Positions 33,583-43,410 are shown, counted from the stretch's first letter. The stretch is DNA of 64,000 bases from [Eubacterium] saphenum (GCA_004555725.1 SFHC01000002.1:1-64000); one strand, 5' to 3'. The notes: generated by a model from the letters alone, not told the origin. Translations and numbers: made by a program.

Positions 33583-35442
33583 TTATTCTTCCTCTTCTGC
33601 AAACTGTGAATTATACAGATCCGCATAAGCGCCGTTCTTGGCAAGCAGTTCCTCATGCGTTCCCTGCTCGACGATGTCGCCGTGATTCATCACAAGGATC
33701 ATATCGGCATCTTTGATCGTAGAAAGACGGTGCGCAATCACAAAGCTCGTACGACCCTGCATCAGGCGGTTCATCGCGTTCTGAATCTGTTTCTCGGTTC
33801 TGGTATCGACGGAGGAAGTTGCCTCATCCAGAATCAAGATCTCACGGTCAGCCAGCATTGCTCTCGCAATGGTGAGCAGCTGCTTCTGTCCCTGTGAAAT
33901 ATTGGACGCCTCTTCATTCAGCACCATGTCATAACCACCAGGAAGCGTACGGATAAAGTGATCCGCGTGCGCGGCCTTTGCGGCAGCCTCCACCTCTTCA
34001 TCCGTCGCGTCCAGTCTTCCGTACCGGATATTTTCGCGGATGGTTCCCGAGAACAGCCAGGTATCCTGAAGCACCATGGAGAAATATTTTCTCAGGTCAA
34101 GACGGCTGAACGTCCGAATATCCTGTCCGTCCAGGCAGATCTCGCCGGAATTCACATCATAGAAACGCATCAGCAGCTTTACGATTGTCGTCTTTCCCGC
34201 ACCAGTCGGGCCGACAATGGCTACTGTCTTGCCCGGTTCAACCTTTGCCGAGAAATCATGGATAATCATCTGATCCGGATCGTAGCCAAACGCGACGTGA
34301 TCAAATTCAACCTCGCCCTTCACCTCTTTCAGCGGAAGCGGGCTGTCCTTCTGCAGATCCGTCTCCTCCTCATTCAGCAGCTGGAACACACGCTCAGACG
34401 CCGCGGTCATGGACTGTACCTGGTTCATAACCTGAGAAATCTGCGCCATCGGCTGTGTCAGATTGCGGACGTACTGAATAAATGCCTGAATATCTCCGAT
34501 TCCGATGACATTCCGAATGGCAAGCATACCGCCCGCGATTGCAACGCCTGCGTATGCCAGATATCCGACAAAATTCATCAGCGGCATCATAGCGCCGGAC
34601 AGGAACTGCGACTTCCAGGCTGAAGTAAACAGTTCATCATTGGTCTTGGAAAATTCAGCAATCGTCTGCTTTTCACGGTTAAATGCCTTGACCACCTGCT
34701 GACCGGAAAAATTCTCCTCAACCTGACCGTTGATCACGCCCAGAGACGCCTGCTGCTGTTTAAAGTATTTCTGCGACATCTTGATAACGATGCCCATCAG
34801 CAATGCGGACAAAGGGATCATGACCAGGGCGATCAGTGTCATCAGCGGGGAAATCGTCAGCATCATGACGATGACGCCCACGATTGTCGCGACCGCGGAA
34901 ATGATCATCGTGATGCTCTGGTTCAGTCCGGTCCCCAGGGTATCCACGTCGTTGGTGATTCTGGACAGCACCTCGCCGATCGGGCGGCTTTCAAAGTATT
35001 TCATCGGCATGCGGTTGATCTTCTCTGCAATCTCCTTTCGCATGCGGTAAACGACTTTCTGAGTAATTCCCGTCATAATCCAGCCCTGAACAAAATTCAG
35101 ACCCGCGCTGATAAGGTACAGCGCAAGTGTCAGGATCAGAATGTGTGCAATCTTATCAAAATTGATGCCGCCCGTGCCCGCGACTTTTCGCATCAGACCG
35201 CTGGCCAGCTCTGTCGTCGCATGACCCATGATCTTCGGTCCGACAACGTTGAATACTGTAGAACCAGCCGCCAGAATCATGACGGCAAAGACGCCGATTT
35301 TATACCGGCCGATATAGGCCATCAGTTCCTTAAACGACTTTTTAAAATTCTTCGGTTTTTCAACCGCGCCCATCGCGCCGGGACCGTGCGGCCCGCGCAT
35401 TCCGGAGTTTCTGCGCGGCATAGATTTATTCTGTTCTGCCAT
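33583..35442 (-). CDS. ABC exporter half-transporter (second subunit)
   Basis: Type IV ABC exporter subunit with fused membrane and ATPase domains; pairs with the 809-residue partner to export drugs or lipids. 619 residues with six membrane helices over about 50-340, then Walker A GPTGAGKTT, signature ISQGQKQLLTIARAML (SQGQ rather than SGGQ) and LDEATSSVD. N-terminal tail basic and Gly/Pro/Met-rich. Its ATG shares a base with the upstream stop (TAATG at 35442), so translation is coupled. Similar to LmrD/BmrD/EfrB-type pairs. Confidence 0.94.
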   Translation of the reverse strand: MAEQNKSMPRRNSGMRGPHGPGAMGAVEKPKNFKKSFKELMAYIGRYKIGVFAVMILAAGSTVFNVVGPKIMGHATTELASGLMRKVAGTGGINFDKIAHILILTLALYLISAGLNFVQGWIMTGITQKVVYRMRKEIAEKINRMPMKYFESRPIGEVLSRITNDVDTLGTGLNQSITMIISAVATIVGVIVMMLTISPLMTLIALVMIPLSALLMGIVIKMSQKYFKQQQASLGVINGQVEENFSGQQVVKAFNREKQTIAEFSKTNDELFTSAWKSQFLSGAMMPLMNFVGYLAYAGVAIAGGMLAIRNVIGIGDIQAFIQYVRNLTQPMAQISQVMNQVQSMTAASERVFQLLNEEETDLQKDSPLPLKEVKGEVEFDHVAFGYDPDQMIIHDFSAKVEPGKTVAIVGPTGAGKTTIVKLLMRFYDVNSGEICLDGQDIRTFSRLDLRKYFSMVLQDTWLFSGTIRENIRYGRLDATDEEVEAAAKAAHADHFIRTLPGGYDMVLNEEASNISQGQKQLLTIARAMLADREILILDEATSSVDTRTEKQIQNAMNRLMQGRTSFVIAHRLSTIKDADMILVMNHGDIVEQGTHEELLAKNGAYADLYNSQFAEEEE

Positions 35443-37871
35443 TATGCCATCTCCTCCAGTTCTTTCTCAGACAGCTGCGATTCTGCAATCTGCCGGTAAA
35501 CCTCACAGGATTTCATCAGTTCCTGATGCGTGCCTTTTCCGACGATCCTGCCTTCGTCCATGACCAGGATCTGGTCTGCGTGCAGAATGGTGCTGATTCT
35601 CTGCGCCACGATAATCCTCGTGGTGTCTTTCTCTTCTGTTTCCAGAATCTCTCTCAGCTTTGCGTCGGTCTTCATGTCCAGAGCGGAGAAGCTGTCATCA
35701 AAAATCAAGATCTTCGGATTCTTGGCAATGGCTCTGGCGATAGACAGTCTCTGTTTCTGTCCGCCGGACACGTTATTTCCGCCCTGCGAGATATAGCTGT
35801 CATATTGTTCATCCTTCTCCGAAATAAAGTCCTCTGCCTGGGCAATCGACGCCGCACGCTTCATCTCCTCATCGCTCGCATCCGCGTTTCCGAACCGAAT
35901 GTTGCTTGCGATAGTTCCGGAGAACAGAATACCTTTCTGCTGAACAAAACCGATTTCATCGCGCAGAGAATGCATGGTGACATCGCGGATGTCTTTTCCG
36001 TCAACAGTGATTGATCCTCCTGTGACATCGTAGAATCTCGGAATCAGATTAATCAGCGTGCTCTTTCCCGAACCGGTTCCGCCGATAATCGCCGTGACTT
36101 TTCCCGGCTCCGCAGTGAAATCGATATCAGACAGGACGTTCGCTTCCGCGCCCGGATATTTAAAGTCCACGTGAGAGAACACTACCTCTCCGCGTCCTCC
36201 CTGAAGCTTCTCTGCATCCTTTTTATCCTGAATGGAAGATACCGTAGTCGCGACTTCATCAATTCGCTGCGCTGCAACTCCGGCTCTCGGCAGAATAATC
36301 GACATCGCAGTAATAATCATGAACGCAGAAACAATGATCATAGCGTATGTAATGAACGCCGTCATCGCGCCGACCTGCAGCGTTCCGGAATTTACACGGG
36401 AAGCTGCGACCCAGGTAATCAGAATCGACAGCGCATTCATAATCAGCATCATCGTCGGCATCATGAAAGTCATGACGCGGTTGGTGAAGAGCTGTGTGCG
36501 CTTTAAGTCGATATTTGCAGCGTCAAACCGCTCTTCTTCCGTCTTCTGGCGGCCGAACGCGCGAATGACCATCAGTCCGGTCAGAATCTCACGGGAGACG
36601 CCGTTCAGCTTGTCGACCAGTTTCTGCATAATCTTGAACTTCGGCATGGCAATCGCCATCAGCGTCAGAACAAATCCGATGATGACAGCAACACCGAGCA
36701 GGATCACCCAGCTCATCTTTGCATGTGTCTGGTAAACCTTGATAATACCCCAGATTCCGAGTACAGGCGCGTACAGGACCATTCTGAGCATCATCGTTGT
36801 AATCTGCTGCACCTGCTGCACATCATTGGTTGCGCGCGTGATCAGCGAAGAAGTCTGGAATTTATCCATCTCTGCGTTGGAATAGCCGATGACGTTCCGG
36901 AACACCTTATCCCTCAGGTCACGTCCGACGCCCGCGCCGATTCTGGATGCGAGGAAAGATACCGCAATCGCTGCCGCCAGCATAATCAGAGCCATCAGGA
37001 ACATTCTCTTTCCCGCACCCCACAGATAGGAAATCTGATGCGCGTTGACTGAAACTCCCGCGTCTTTTTCTGCATCGTACGCGTATTTGTATCCCATGGA
37101 GGTCAGTGTCTTAGGGCCGACCGTTTTGATCGTCTTATTGATCTGTTTCTTCATCTGATGAATCTGTGCGCTGCTCATCTGGCCGCTGCTGATCATCTTC
37201 TGCATCGCTTCACGGATGTCCACATACGTCTTGTTCTTTCCATTCTGATCCTTGGCATGGAACACGCGAACCTTCATCCCTGCGGCGTCCGCGATTTCCT
37301 GAACAGACATGGAATCAATCTTCTTCAGCATTGCAGAAGGATCCATCTGAGAAGCGCCCCTGCTCTGCGCCTGTGCGCCGGCCTGTGCAGATTTCTGCAT
37401 CGCAGCCATCTGCGCGCCGTTCATTCCTGAAGATGCAGCTGCTTTCTGCATCGCTTTTTTCTGTACTTCTGCGGCGGCCTTCAGCTGACGCTTCACCATC
37501 GCCTTATACTGCGCAGGTGAAATATGACCGAGCTGATACGTCAGCACAATCGGCTCCAGGAGCTGGTCATCCATCTTATCCAGCCTGCTCTCAGATGCAT
37601 TCAGGACGTACACATTTCCGTCCTGTTTGTAGCTGTTTTTCCATGCCTTCTTTTCCGAGGCGGACATGAACATCTGCGCTTCGTTATACTCTTGCTGTTT
37701 TACCTTTGTCGGAAGGATGTGCTCCACACCCCGGTTCTGGATTCCTGTATCGATGATGTCCTGCGTGTACTGCGGCATAGACATCTCACCGAATCCCTGC
37801 ACCGCCAGGAGCGCCGTCAGAATAATCACGACGAACCAGTACGGTTTTAAATTCTTAATTAAATACTTCAA
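35442..37871 (-). CDS. ABC exporter half-transporter with large extracytoplasmic insert
   Basis: First subunit of the heterodimer. 809 residues; the excess over about 580 is an insert of roughly 220 residues after the first helix (about 40-285), rich in Ala, Met, Gln and Lys, presumably outside the membrane. Then membrane helices, Walker A GGTGSGKST, signature VSGGQKQRLSIARAIA and FDDSFSALD. The D in FDDSFSALD replaces the usual catalytic Glu after Walker B, so this is probably the degenerate site of the pair. Start is TTG at 37871, with GAGGAGG overlapping the end of marR. Confidence 0.92.
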   Translation of the reverse strand: MKYLIKNLKPYWFVVIILTALLAVQGFGEMSMPQYTQDIIDTGIQNRGVEHILPTKVKQQEYNEAQMFMSASEKKAWKNSYKQDGNVYVLNASESRLDKMDDQLLEPIVLTYQLGHISPAQYKAMVKRQLKAAAEVQKKAMQKAAASSGMNGAQMAAMQKSAQAGAQAQSRGASQMDPSAMLKKIDSMSVQEIADAAGMKVRVFHAKDQNGKNKTYVDIREAMQKMISSGQMSSAQIHQMKKQINKTIKTVGPKTLTSMGYKYAYDAEKDAGVSVNAHQISYLWGAGKRMFLMALIMLAAAIAVSFLASRIGAGVGRDLRDKVFRNVIGYSNAEMDKFQTSSLITRATNDVQQVQQITTMMLRMVLYAPVLGIWGIIKVYQTHAKMSWVILLGVAVIIGFVLTLMAIAMPKFKIMQKLVDKLNGVSREILTGLMVIRAFGRQKTEEERFDAANIDLKRTQLFTNRVMTFMMPTMMLIMNALSILITWVAASRVNSGTLQVGAMTAFITYAMIIVSAFMIITAMSIILPRAGVAAQRIDEVATTVSSIQDKKDAEKLQGGRGEVVFSHVDFKYPGAEANVLSDIDFTAEPGKVTAIIGGTGSGKSTLINLIPRFYDVTGGSITVDGKDIRDVTMHSLRDEIGFVQQKGILFSGTIASNIRFGNADASDEEMKRAASIAQAEDFISEKDEQYDSYISQGGNNVSGGQKQRLSIARAIAKNPKILIFDDSFSALDMKTDAKLREILETEEKDTTRIIVAQRISTILHADQILVMDEGRIVGKGTHQELMKSCEVYRQIAESQLSEKELEEMA

Positions 37872-37874
37872 TCT

Positions 37875-38414
37875 CTATTCCTCCTCAGCATCAGACTTCG
37901 TCTCATCCGGTTCCTCCGGCATATCCCCGCCTGCCGTCTGCAGAAATTCCTTCTGAAAAACCTGTTTGTCGCTTTTCAAGATGTCTACGGCGGTCTTATA
38001 CAGCTCATTCTGCAGACTGATCAGTTCTTCGATGCGGTTTTCACCAAATCTCGCGAGCAGTTCCCCGTAAAACATTTCCATAACATGAGAAGCTGCCTTC
38101 CAGAGATTCTCCCCTTTCGGCGTGAACACAACCAGCGTGTTTCTGCGGTCTTCCGGATCCTGCGTGCGTTTCAGATACCCCTTCTTTTCCATACTGCGAA
38201 GAGTCCTGGACAATCCCGGAGCCGGCATCCGCGTCAGACGGATCAGCTCGGAAACCCGTATCTGCTTCTTCGGATCATTACAGCGTATCCGCGCCGCCGT
38301 TCCCATAACCATAAATTCACTCTGTTTCAGGCCCGGAACGATATTCATATGGCTCCGAAGTTTATGGAACTGCCTGAACGACCGGATAAACGCTCTTCCC
38401 GTCTCATTTTCCAC
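37875..38414 (-). CDS. MarR-family transcriptional regulator
   Basis: Winged-helix repressor, 179 residues, first gene of the exporter operon. The winged helix is at about 55-115 (IRVSELIRLTRMPAPGLSRTLRSMEKKGYLKR, then DPEDRRNTLVVFTPKG). The C-terminus is acidic. Start is GTG at 38414 with AAGGAG nine bases upstream. Two palindromes downstream of the promoter (38512-38523, 38541-38553) are its likely operators. Typical for regulators that sense the exporter's substrate. Confidence 0.92.
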   Translation of the reverse strand: MENETGRAFIRSFRQFHKLRSHMNIVPGLKQSEFMVMGTAARIRCNDPKKQIRVSELIRLTRMPAPGLSRTLRSMEKKGYLKRTQDPEDRRNTLVVFTPKGENLWKAASHVMEMFYGELLARFGENRIEELISLQNELYKTAVDILKSDKQVFQKEFLQTAGGDMPEEPDETKSDAEEE

Positions 38415-38511
38415 GACAAAACTCTCCTTTCCAAGAGGGGCGCCCGGCTGCGCTCACGCGATCATCCTGGACTTTTGCACACCCTGATAAATTACTTGAC
38501 TGTGAACACAA

Positions 38512-38553
38512 TTAACCGTGTTATTTAACATCGTTTATATTTAACACTGTTAA
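38512..38553 (-). promoter_or_regulatory. Two operator-like palindromes upstream of marR
   Basis: TTAACA-n-TGTTAA (13 bp, perfect, 38541-38553) and a weaker TTAACCGTGTTA (38512-38523), centres about 30 bases (three helical turns) apart. Both lie just after the predicted transcription start, where a bound repressor would block RNA polymerase. Confidence 0.65.
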
Positions 38554-38568
38554 TCATTAGCGTAGTTA

Positions 38569-38597
38569 AGTATACATCCTGTGATATTTAGTGTCAA
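38569..38597 (-). promoter_or_regulatory. Consensus promoter of the marR-ABC operon
   Basis: Minus-strand TTGACA (38597-38592), 17-base spacer, TATACT (38574-38569). Confidence 0.85.
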
Positions 38598-38600
38598 CAG

Positions 38601-38658
38601 AAAAACTGCTCTTTCTATTGTACATTCCGCATGGAATATACAACTCAGGAAAGAGCAG
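38601..38658 (-). terminator. Terminator of aspartate kinase gene
   Basis: Minus-strand arms 38649-38658 and 38606-38615 (10 bp) with a long AT-rich loop containing a second short stem, followed by TTTTTCTG. It ends directly before the marR promoter. Confidence 0.8.
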
Positions 38659-38773
38659 CTGTAATTTCTGATATTTACGTGTGTTGCAGCGGCCTCCCGG
38701 CGCAGAGTCCCCGCCTTATCGAGCCGGTTTCTCAGGCACCTGAAACAGGTCGGTATCCGTATCCGGCGTGCGT

Positions 38774-40138
38774 CTACGCGTTTATCTTCGCAAGGGTGTT
38801 GGCGAGCACATCATCTTTCTCGGAATTGAACGCGTTATATATGGCTTTAATCGCGGTGTCAAAGTCCTCATTAGATACGCCGACGATGATATTGATCTCA
38901 GAAGACCCCTGGTCGATCATCCGCACGTTGACGCCGGCCTCTGCAAGCGCAGTGAACAGGCGGGCAGATGTTCCCAGGCGGCGGCTCATGCCGATTCCTA
39001 CAGCCGCAATCAGCGCGATATCATCATGCACCGTGATGCTGTCCGGAGCAACCTGGCGCTCCAGCGCGTCCAGAACGTCGTCCAGCTTGCCCTCCGGCAG
39101 CTGATCATTGGAAATGACAACAGAAACGGTGTCGATTCCAGTCGGAATATGTTCAAAACTGACGTCCAGATCCTCCAGAATCGTCAGAACGCGGCGGATA
39201 AATCCGACCTCCTTGTTCAGCATATTCTTGTAGATTGCGATTACTGTAAAATCCTTGTTTCCGGCAACTCCGCTCAAAATCCGGCTCGTATTCTCCGGAC
39301 GGGTGGTTGTGATCATTGTACCCGGGTCATCCGGCTTATTGGTATTTCTGATGTTGATCGGAATGTTCGCGCCTCTGACCGGGAAGACCGCATCCTCATG
39401 CAGCACGCTCGCGCCCATGTAAGAAAGCTCTCGAAGCTCTACATATGTAATCTGGTCGATCGGCTTCGGATTCTCGACAATACGCGGGTCTGCCATCAGA
39501 AGTCCCGACACGTCTGTCCAGTTCTCGTATACATCCGCTTCAACGGCGCGGGCAACCAAAGAGCCTGTAACATCCGATCCGCCTCTGGAGAAGACGCGGA
39601 CCTTGTCCGTCCCTTTCTGCGTTCCGTAGAATCCCGGAAGAACCGCTCTTTCATGCTTAGCCAGCTCCGCCTTCAGCGCCTCATTGGTTTCTTCCGGCAG
39701 AAGTCTTCCTCGGGAGTCAAACTGAATCAGTCCGGCCGTATCCACAAAATCATATCCCAGATACGCGGCAACAAGTACGGCTGAGAGGAACTCTCCGCGA
39801 CTGGCGAGATAGTCGACTGAGCATCCGGCTTCGATATTCTTCCTGATTTCCTCATACCTGCTCTTCAGATCCACCTGAATGCCAAGATTCAGCTTCACCG
39901 CGCTGTAGCGGTCAATAATGACCTGAAAAACCTGGTCATACGGGATGTGATTGTCAATCTCCGTTTTACACAGATACAGCAGATCAGTCACCTTATTATC
40001 GCCGTCAAATCGTTTTCCCGGCGCGGAAACCACAACATATCTTCTATCCGGATCAGCCTCGACGATCTCCTTCAGCTTCTTTAGCTGGATTCCGTCAGCA
40101 ACTGAAGAACCTCCAAACTTCAGTACTTTAACTCCCAT
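38774..40138 (-). CDS. lysC: Aspartate kinase
   Basis: Phosphorylates aspartate, first step to lysine, methionine and threonine. 454 residues from ATG 40138: KFGGSSVADG at the start, kinase domain with RGGSDVTGSLVARA, and two ACT domains from about 300. GGAGG lies seven bases before this ATG; the frame is open to 40171. No lysine riboswitch was recognised upstream. Monofunctional, alone in its unit. Confidence 0.95.
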   Translation of the reverse strand: MGVKVLKFGGSSVADGIQLKKLKEIVEADPDRRYVVVSAPGKRFDGDNKVTDLLYLCKTEIDNHIPYDQVFQVIIDRYSAVKLNLGIQVDLKSRYEEIRKNIEAGCSVDYLASRGEFLSAVLVAAYLGYDFVDTAGLIQFDSRGRLLPEETNEALKAELAKHERAVLPGFYGTQKGTDKVRVFSRGGSDVTGSLVARAVEADVYENWTDVSGLLMADPRIVENPKPIDQITYVELRELSYMGASVLHEDAVFPVRGANIPINIRNTNKPDDPGTMITTTRPENTSRILSGVAGNKDFTVIAIYKNMLNKEVGFIRRVLTILEDLDVSFEHIPTGIDTVSVVISNDQLPEGKLDDVLDALERQVAPDSITVHDDIALIAAVGIGMSRRLGTSARLFTALAEAGVNVRMIDQGSSEINIIVGVSNEDFDTAIKAIYNAFNSEKDDVLANTLAKINA

Positions 40139-40264
40139 CAATTTTCCTCCATCCATTACATAAACATCCAAACCGGGCAGATCTACATCACAGCGCCGTC
40201 TTACAATCTCTTCCGCACACTGTCATTGTTGCCAGGCTACAAATAATCATTGAATTTATGATTT

Positions 40265-40293
40265 ATAATAACAGAGTTGTGTTCTTGATACAA
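40265..40293 (-). promoter_or_regulatory. Promoter of lysC
   Basis: Minus-strand TTGTAT (40293-40288), 17-base spacer, TATTAT (40270-40265). Confidence 0.6.
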
Positions 40294-40299
40294 GTTTTT

Positions 40300-40939
40300 T
40301 ATTCTTTATTCCTGAAATTAGACGGCAAATCATCGCATCCGGGTATGGCCATAAAAAATGATCTGCATTCCATACCAATCAAAATCGCACTTTCCGTTTT
40401 TCTGTTATCCGTCTTCCAAAAATACCGGATTTCAGAACACAAATAGGAGTTTCTTTTGATTGTGCACAACTCTGTTTCCCTGCAATACCAGAAAATCAGG
40501 CTGAAATGAGTAGAAACGCACGGAACTTGTACTATCACAAGTACATCTCCCGTGCGTTTCTCTATGTTTTCGCCCTGCCGGCTCCCCTTGCACACATTTA
40601 CATACATTTTCACACTACAGCTCCGGCACCACTCTAAAACAACTCGTAAATGCGTTCCGGAACCGCAATTATTATATTTTTTCGTAACAGAAAAAGCCAA
40701 AGTCCTTTTTGTGTTCCGAAATCACGAAAAACGAGGAAATAGATAACTAAAGATGGGCAGTTAATTGCATACTTGTGATCGGAACTTTCCTGTAATTTTA
40801 GACTGGTCTGCTTTCCAATCAGTTCTCTATATTCCTGGTATCTCAAGTTTGGAAGTAAAATGGGCAGAACCTAGTTATTGCAACGAATCCGTCCGTTCTT
40901 GCATATGGCGTATCGCCATTCTCTAACATTACTTCTGCT
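40300..40939. other. Gene-poor stretch with hairpins, possible dispersed repeat or RNA
   Basis: About 640 bases with no gene I can support, more AT-rich than its surroundings. It holds a strong nested hairpin (outer stem 40513-40523 with 40550-40560, inner 40525-40530 with 40537-40542). Minus-strand frames at 40299-40700 and 40634-40846 are open but show no family, no clear ribosome site and odd Cys/Phe-rich composition. I have an impression of having seen this sequence type repeatedly in gut Clostridia, which would make it a dispersed repeat, but I cannot verify that. Confidence 0.4.
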
Positions 40940-41869
40940 TCACTCTTTCAAACATTCCCTGCATGGAAGCTCCTTCTCCGCAGTCCCCAGCTCCCTGCTC
41001 GTCAGCCACACACCTGCCAGCGTGAGTCCCAGGCCGGCTATCGTATACAGCCCCCAGGAATCACCGGCCAGAACAATCCCCACAACGACTCCGACGATGG
41101 TCGTGGTGCTTCCGGACAGGTTGTTGACCGCTGACGGCTCCAGATATGCCAGGAGTTTATTATATGCGAGGTAGCAGACCGCGGAACAGCAGATTCCCAG
41201 GAACAGCACAGCGCCGGCATTACGCGGTGTGCGGAACGCGATTTTCCACGCCTGCAGGCCATCACCTTTCAGAAAACCGATCAAGTGGAACCAAACCATG
41301 CCTTCAAACGCCATCATCGCTGTAATCGACGCCGGTTCATAGTCCCGGCTTGCCGCGCTGCTGGCGTGGGAATATAGTCCTCCGGTAAACACTGCGCCGA
41401 TCATGAGAAGATATCCGGATGCCCGTCCTCCGAGCTGAAATCCAGGCGCCAGGACTGTTGAAGCCGCAACTCCCAGAAAGGCCAGCACGATAGCGGCAAT
41501 TCTCTTCAGCTCTGCCTTTCCATGAAAGAACAGCACGCCCTGAATCATCGACATACACGGAATCGTCGCAATAAATATCGAACTGACGGACGGCGAAGTC
41601 AGTGAAAGTCCATATGTCTCAAAAATAGAATACAGACACGGCTCAAGAAAAGCAGCAAGCAGAAAATATTTTACGCTTTTCTTTTGAAAGCTGATCTGCA
41701 GTTTTCCGGCGGCAATCATCCCGGCAAAAATAACAGACGCAATCGTCCAGCGAACCTCCAGAATCATAATCGGATCCATCGTTTTCAACAGCAGATTGGA
41801 CGCAGTAAAAGACAGACCCCAGAACGCGGAAGTCAGTGCGACAAGAAACATTGCAGTTTTCTTTGACAT
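40940..41869 (-). CDS. EamA/DMT-family transporter
   Basis: Ten-helix drug/metabolite transporter with two EamA repeats, 309 residues from ATG 41869 (SKKTAMFLVALTSAFWGLSF). The start follows GGAGAGAAGGG. The second repeat ends GVVVGIVLAGDSWGLYTIAGLGLTLAGVWLTSR. Substrate unknown. It is monocistronic. A TGATACAAT extended -10 (TACAAT at 41932-41927) is the probable promoter. Confidence 0.9.
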   Translation of the reverse strand: MSKKTAMFLVALTSAFWGLSFTASNLLLKTMDPIMILEVRWTIASVIFAGMIAAGKLQISFQKKSVKYFLLAAFLEPCLYSIFETYGLSLTSPSVSSIFIATIPCMSMIQGVLFFHGKAELKRIAAIVLAFLGVAASTVLAPGFQLGGRASGYLLMIGAVFTGGLYSHASSAASRDYEPASITAMMAFEGMVWFHLIGFLKGDGLQAWKIAFRTPRNAGAVLFLGICCSAVCYLAYNKLLAYLEPSAVNNLSGSTTTIVGVVVGIVLAGDSWGLYTIAGLGLTLAGVWLTSRELGTAEKELPCRECLKE

Positions 41870-42072
41870 TCCCTTCTCTCCTTTTTCTATATGGATATTC
41901 ATACTAACCCCTTCAGAAACACAGCCATTGTATCATATTCTCCGGATAAAAAGATTCCGTTCTTTTGAATATCACACCAAAAACGGCCAGATTCCTGGAT
42001 TTCCGTCCTTCCTTTTCTTTTCTTTGCGAACCGGTGCCCGGTTCCCTTCAAATACCCGTTCCCCGAACACAC

Positions 42073-42130
42073 AAAAAGGCCGCGGCCCCGGAAAACGTGC
42101 ACATCTGCACATCCCCGGAAAGCCGCGGCC
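42073..42130 (-). terminator. Terminator of metK
   Basis: GC-rich minus-strand stem 42122-42130 with 42078-42086, with further inner pairing, followed by TTTTTG. 66 bases past the metK stop. Confidence 0.85.
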
Positions 42131-42195
42131 GCCCAGCTGCCTCCGCAGCAGCACGTGCTGCAGCAGAAACAGCTCATCCTTCAATTTTCAAAGAC

Positions 42196-43374
42196 TTACA
42201 GCTCCTCCTTCAGCTCCTCAACCTTGTCCAGGTGCTCCCATGGAACATCGATGTCGGTTCTTCCGAAGTGTCCGTAAGCGGCTGTCTGACGGTAAATCGG
42301 TCTCTTCAGATCCAGATCTCTGATGATTGCGCCCGGTCTCAGGTCAAAGTGTCTCTTGACGATCTCCGCAAGCTCCTCATCGTCCTTCTTGCCAGTTCCG
42401 AAAGAGTTTACAGAAATGGAAACCGGCTCAGCAACACCGATCGCATAAGCGACCTGCAGCTCACAGCGGTCAGCCAGTCCTGCGGCAACCAGGTTCTTTG
42501 CCACCCATCTTGCAGCATAGCATGCGGAACGGTCTACCTTTGTAGGATCCTTTCCGGAGAATGCTCCGCCGCCGTGACGAGCATAGCCGCCGTAGGTATC
42601 TACAATAATCTTACGTCCTGTCAGTCCGGAATCTCCCTGCGGTCCTCCGATGACAAAGCGTCCTGTCGGATTGACAATGTAACGCGTCTTGTCATCCAGA
42701 TATTCTGCCGGAATGATCGGCTTAATGACATGCTCAATGATGTCCTTCTTAATCTGCGCCTGTGAAACTTCCGGACTGTGCTGTGTAGAAACCAGAACGG
42801 TGTCTACGCGCTTAACCTTATCATCATCATATTCAACCGTAACCTGAGTTTTTCCATCCGGTCTGAGATAATCCAGCGTTCCGTCCTTTCTGACCTCAGC
42901 CAGGCGGCGCGCTAGCTTATGCGCCATTTCGATCGGCATCGGCATGTATTCCGGTGTCTCATTGCAGGCATAGCCGAACATCATTCCCTGGTCTCCGGCG
43001 CCGATCTTGTCCAGATCATCCTTCTCCGAAGACTCCTTATATTCCTCAGCCTCGTTTACGCCCATAGCGATGTCGGAGGACTGCTCATCAATCGCGGACA
43101 GCACTGCGCATGTCTCACAGTCAAAACCGTACTTTGCGCGGTCGTATCCGATATCCTTCAGTACTCCTCTTACTGTAGCCGGAATATCCACGTATCCCTT
43201 GGTGCTGATCTCACCCATAACCATGACATATCCTGTCGTTGTCGTTGTCTCGCAGGCAACACGGCTGTCCGGATCCTGCTCAATTAATTTATCCAGAATC
43301 GCATCCGAAACCTGGTCACAGATTTTATCAGGATGTCCTTCCGTTACAGATTCTGAGGTAAATAATCTCTTCAT
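42196..43374 (-). CDS. metK: S-adenosylmethionine synthetase
   Basis: Makes SAM from methionine and ATP. 392 residues, typical length, with TSESVTEGHPDKICDQ at the start, GAGDQGMMFGYA, and GGGAFSGKDPTKVDRSA near the end of the middle domain. ATG at 43374 follows GGGAG. Expression is controlled by the SAM-I riboswitch at 43411-43566: high SAM shuts it off. mtnA, part of SAM by-product salvage, lies 8 kb away. Confidence 0.98.
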   Translation of the reverse strand: MKRLFTSESVTEGHPDKICDQVSDAILDKLIEQDPDSRVACETTTTTGYVMVMGEISTKGYVDIPATVRGVLKDIGYDRAKYGFDCETCAVLSAIDEQSSDIAMGVNEAEEYKESSEKDDLDKIGAGDQGMMFGYACNETPEYMPMPIEMAHKLARRLAEVRKDGTLDYLRPDGKTQVTVEYDDDKVKRVDTVLVSTQHSPEVSQAQIKKDIIEHVIKPIIPAEYLDDKTRYIVNPTGRFVIGGPQGDSGLTGRKIIVDTYGGYARHGGGAFSGKDPTKVDRSACYAARWVAKNLVAAGLADRCELQVAYAIGVAEPVSISVNSFGTGKKDDEELAEIVKRHFDLRPGAIIRDLDLKRPIYRQTAAYGHFGRTDIDVPWEHLDKVEELKEEL

Positions 43375-43410
43375 TTCTGTTAACTCCCTTCAGTTTACAT
43401 AAACGGTCAT

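Noticed and set aside
38662..38773. Possible structured RNA between lysC and its terminator
   Set aside because: GC-rich and able to fold, but it matches no known class and lies downstream of the gene.
40139..40300. Lysine riboswitch before aspartate kinase
   Set aside because: The leader of about 120 bases is too short, and none of the conserved lysine-aptamer segments is seen.
40299..40700. A 133-codon minus-strand frame between lysC and the EamA gene
   Set aside because: No ribosome site, no family, spans a strong hairpin; kept as part of an unexplained region.
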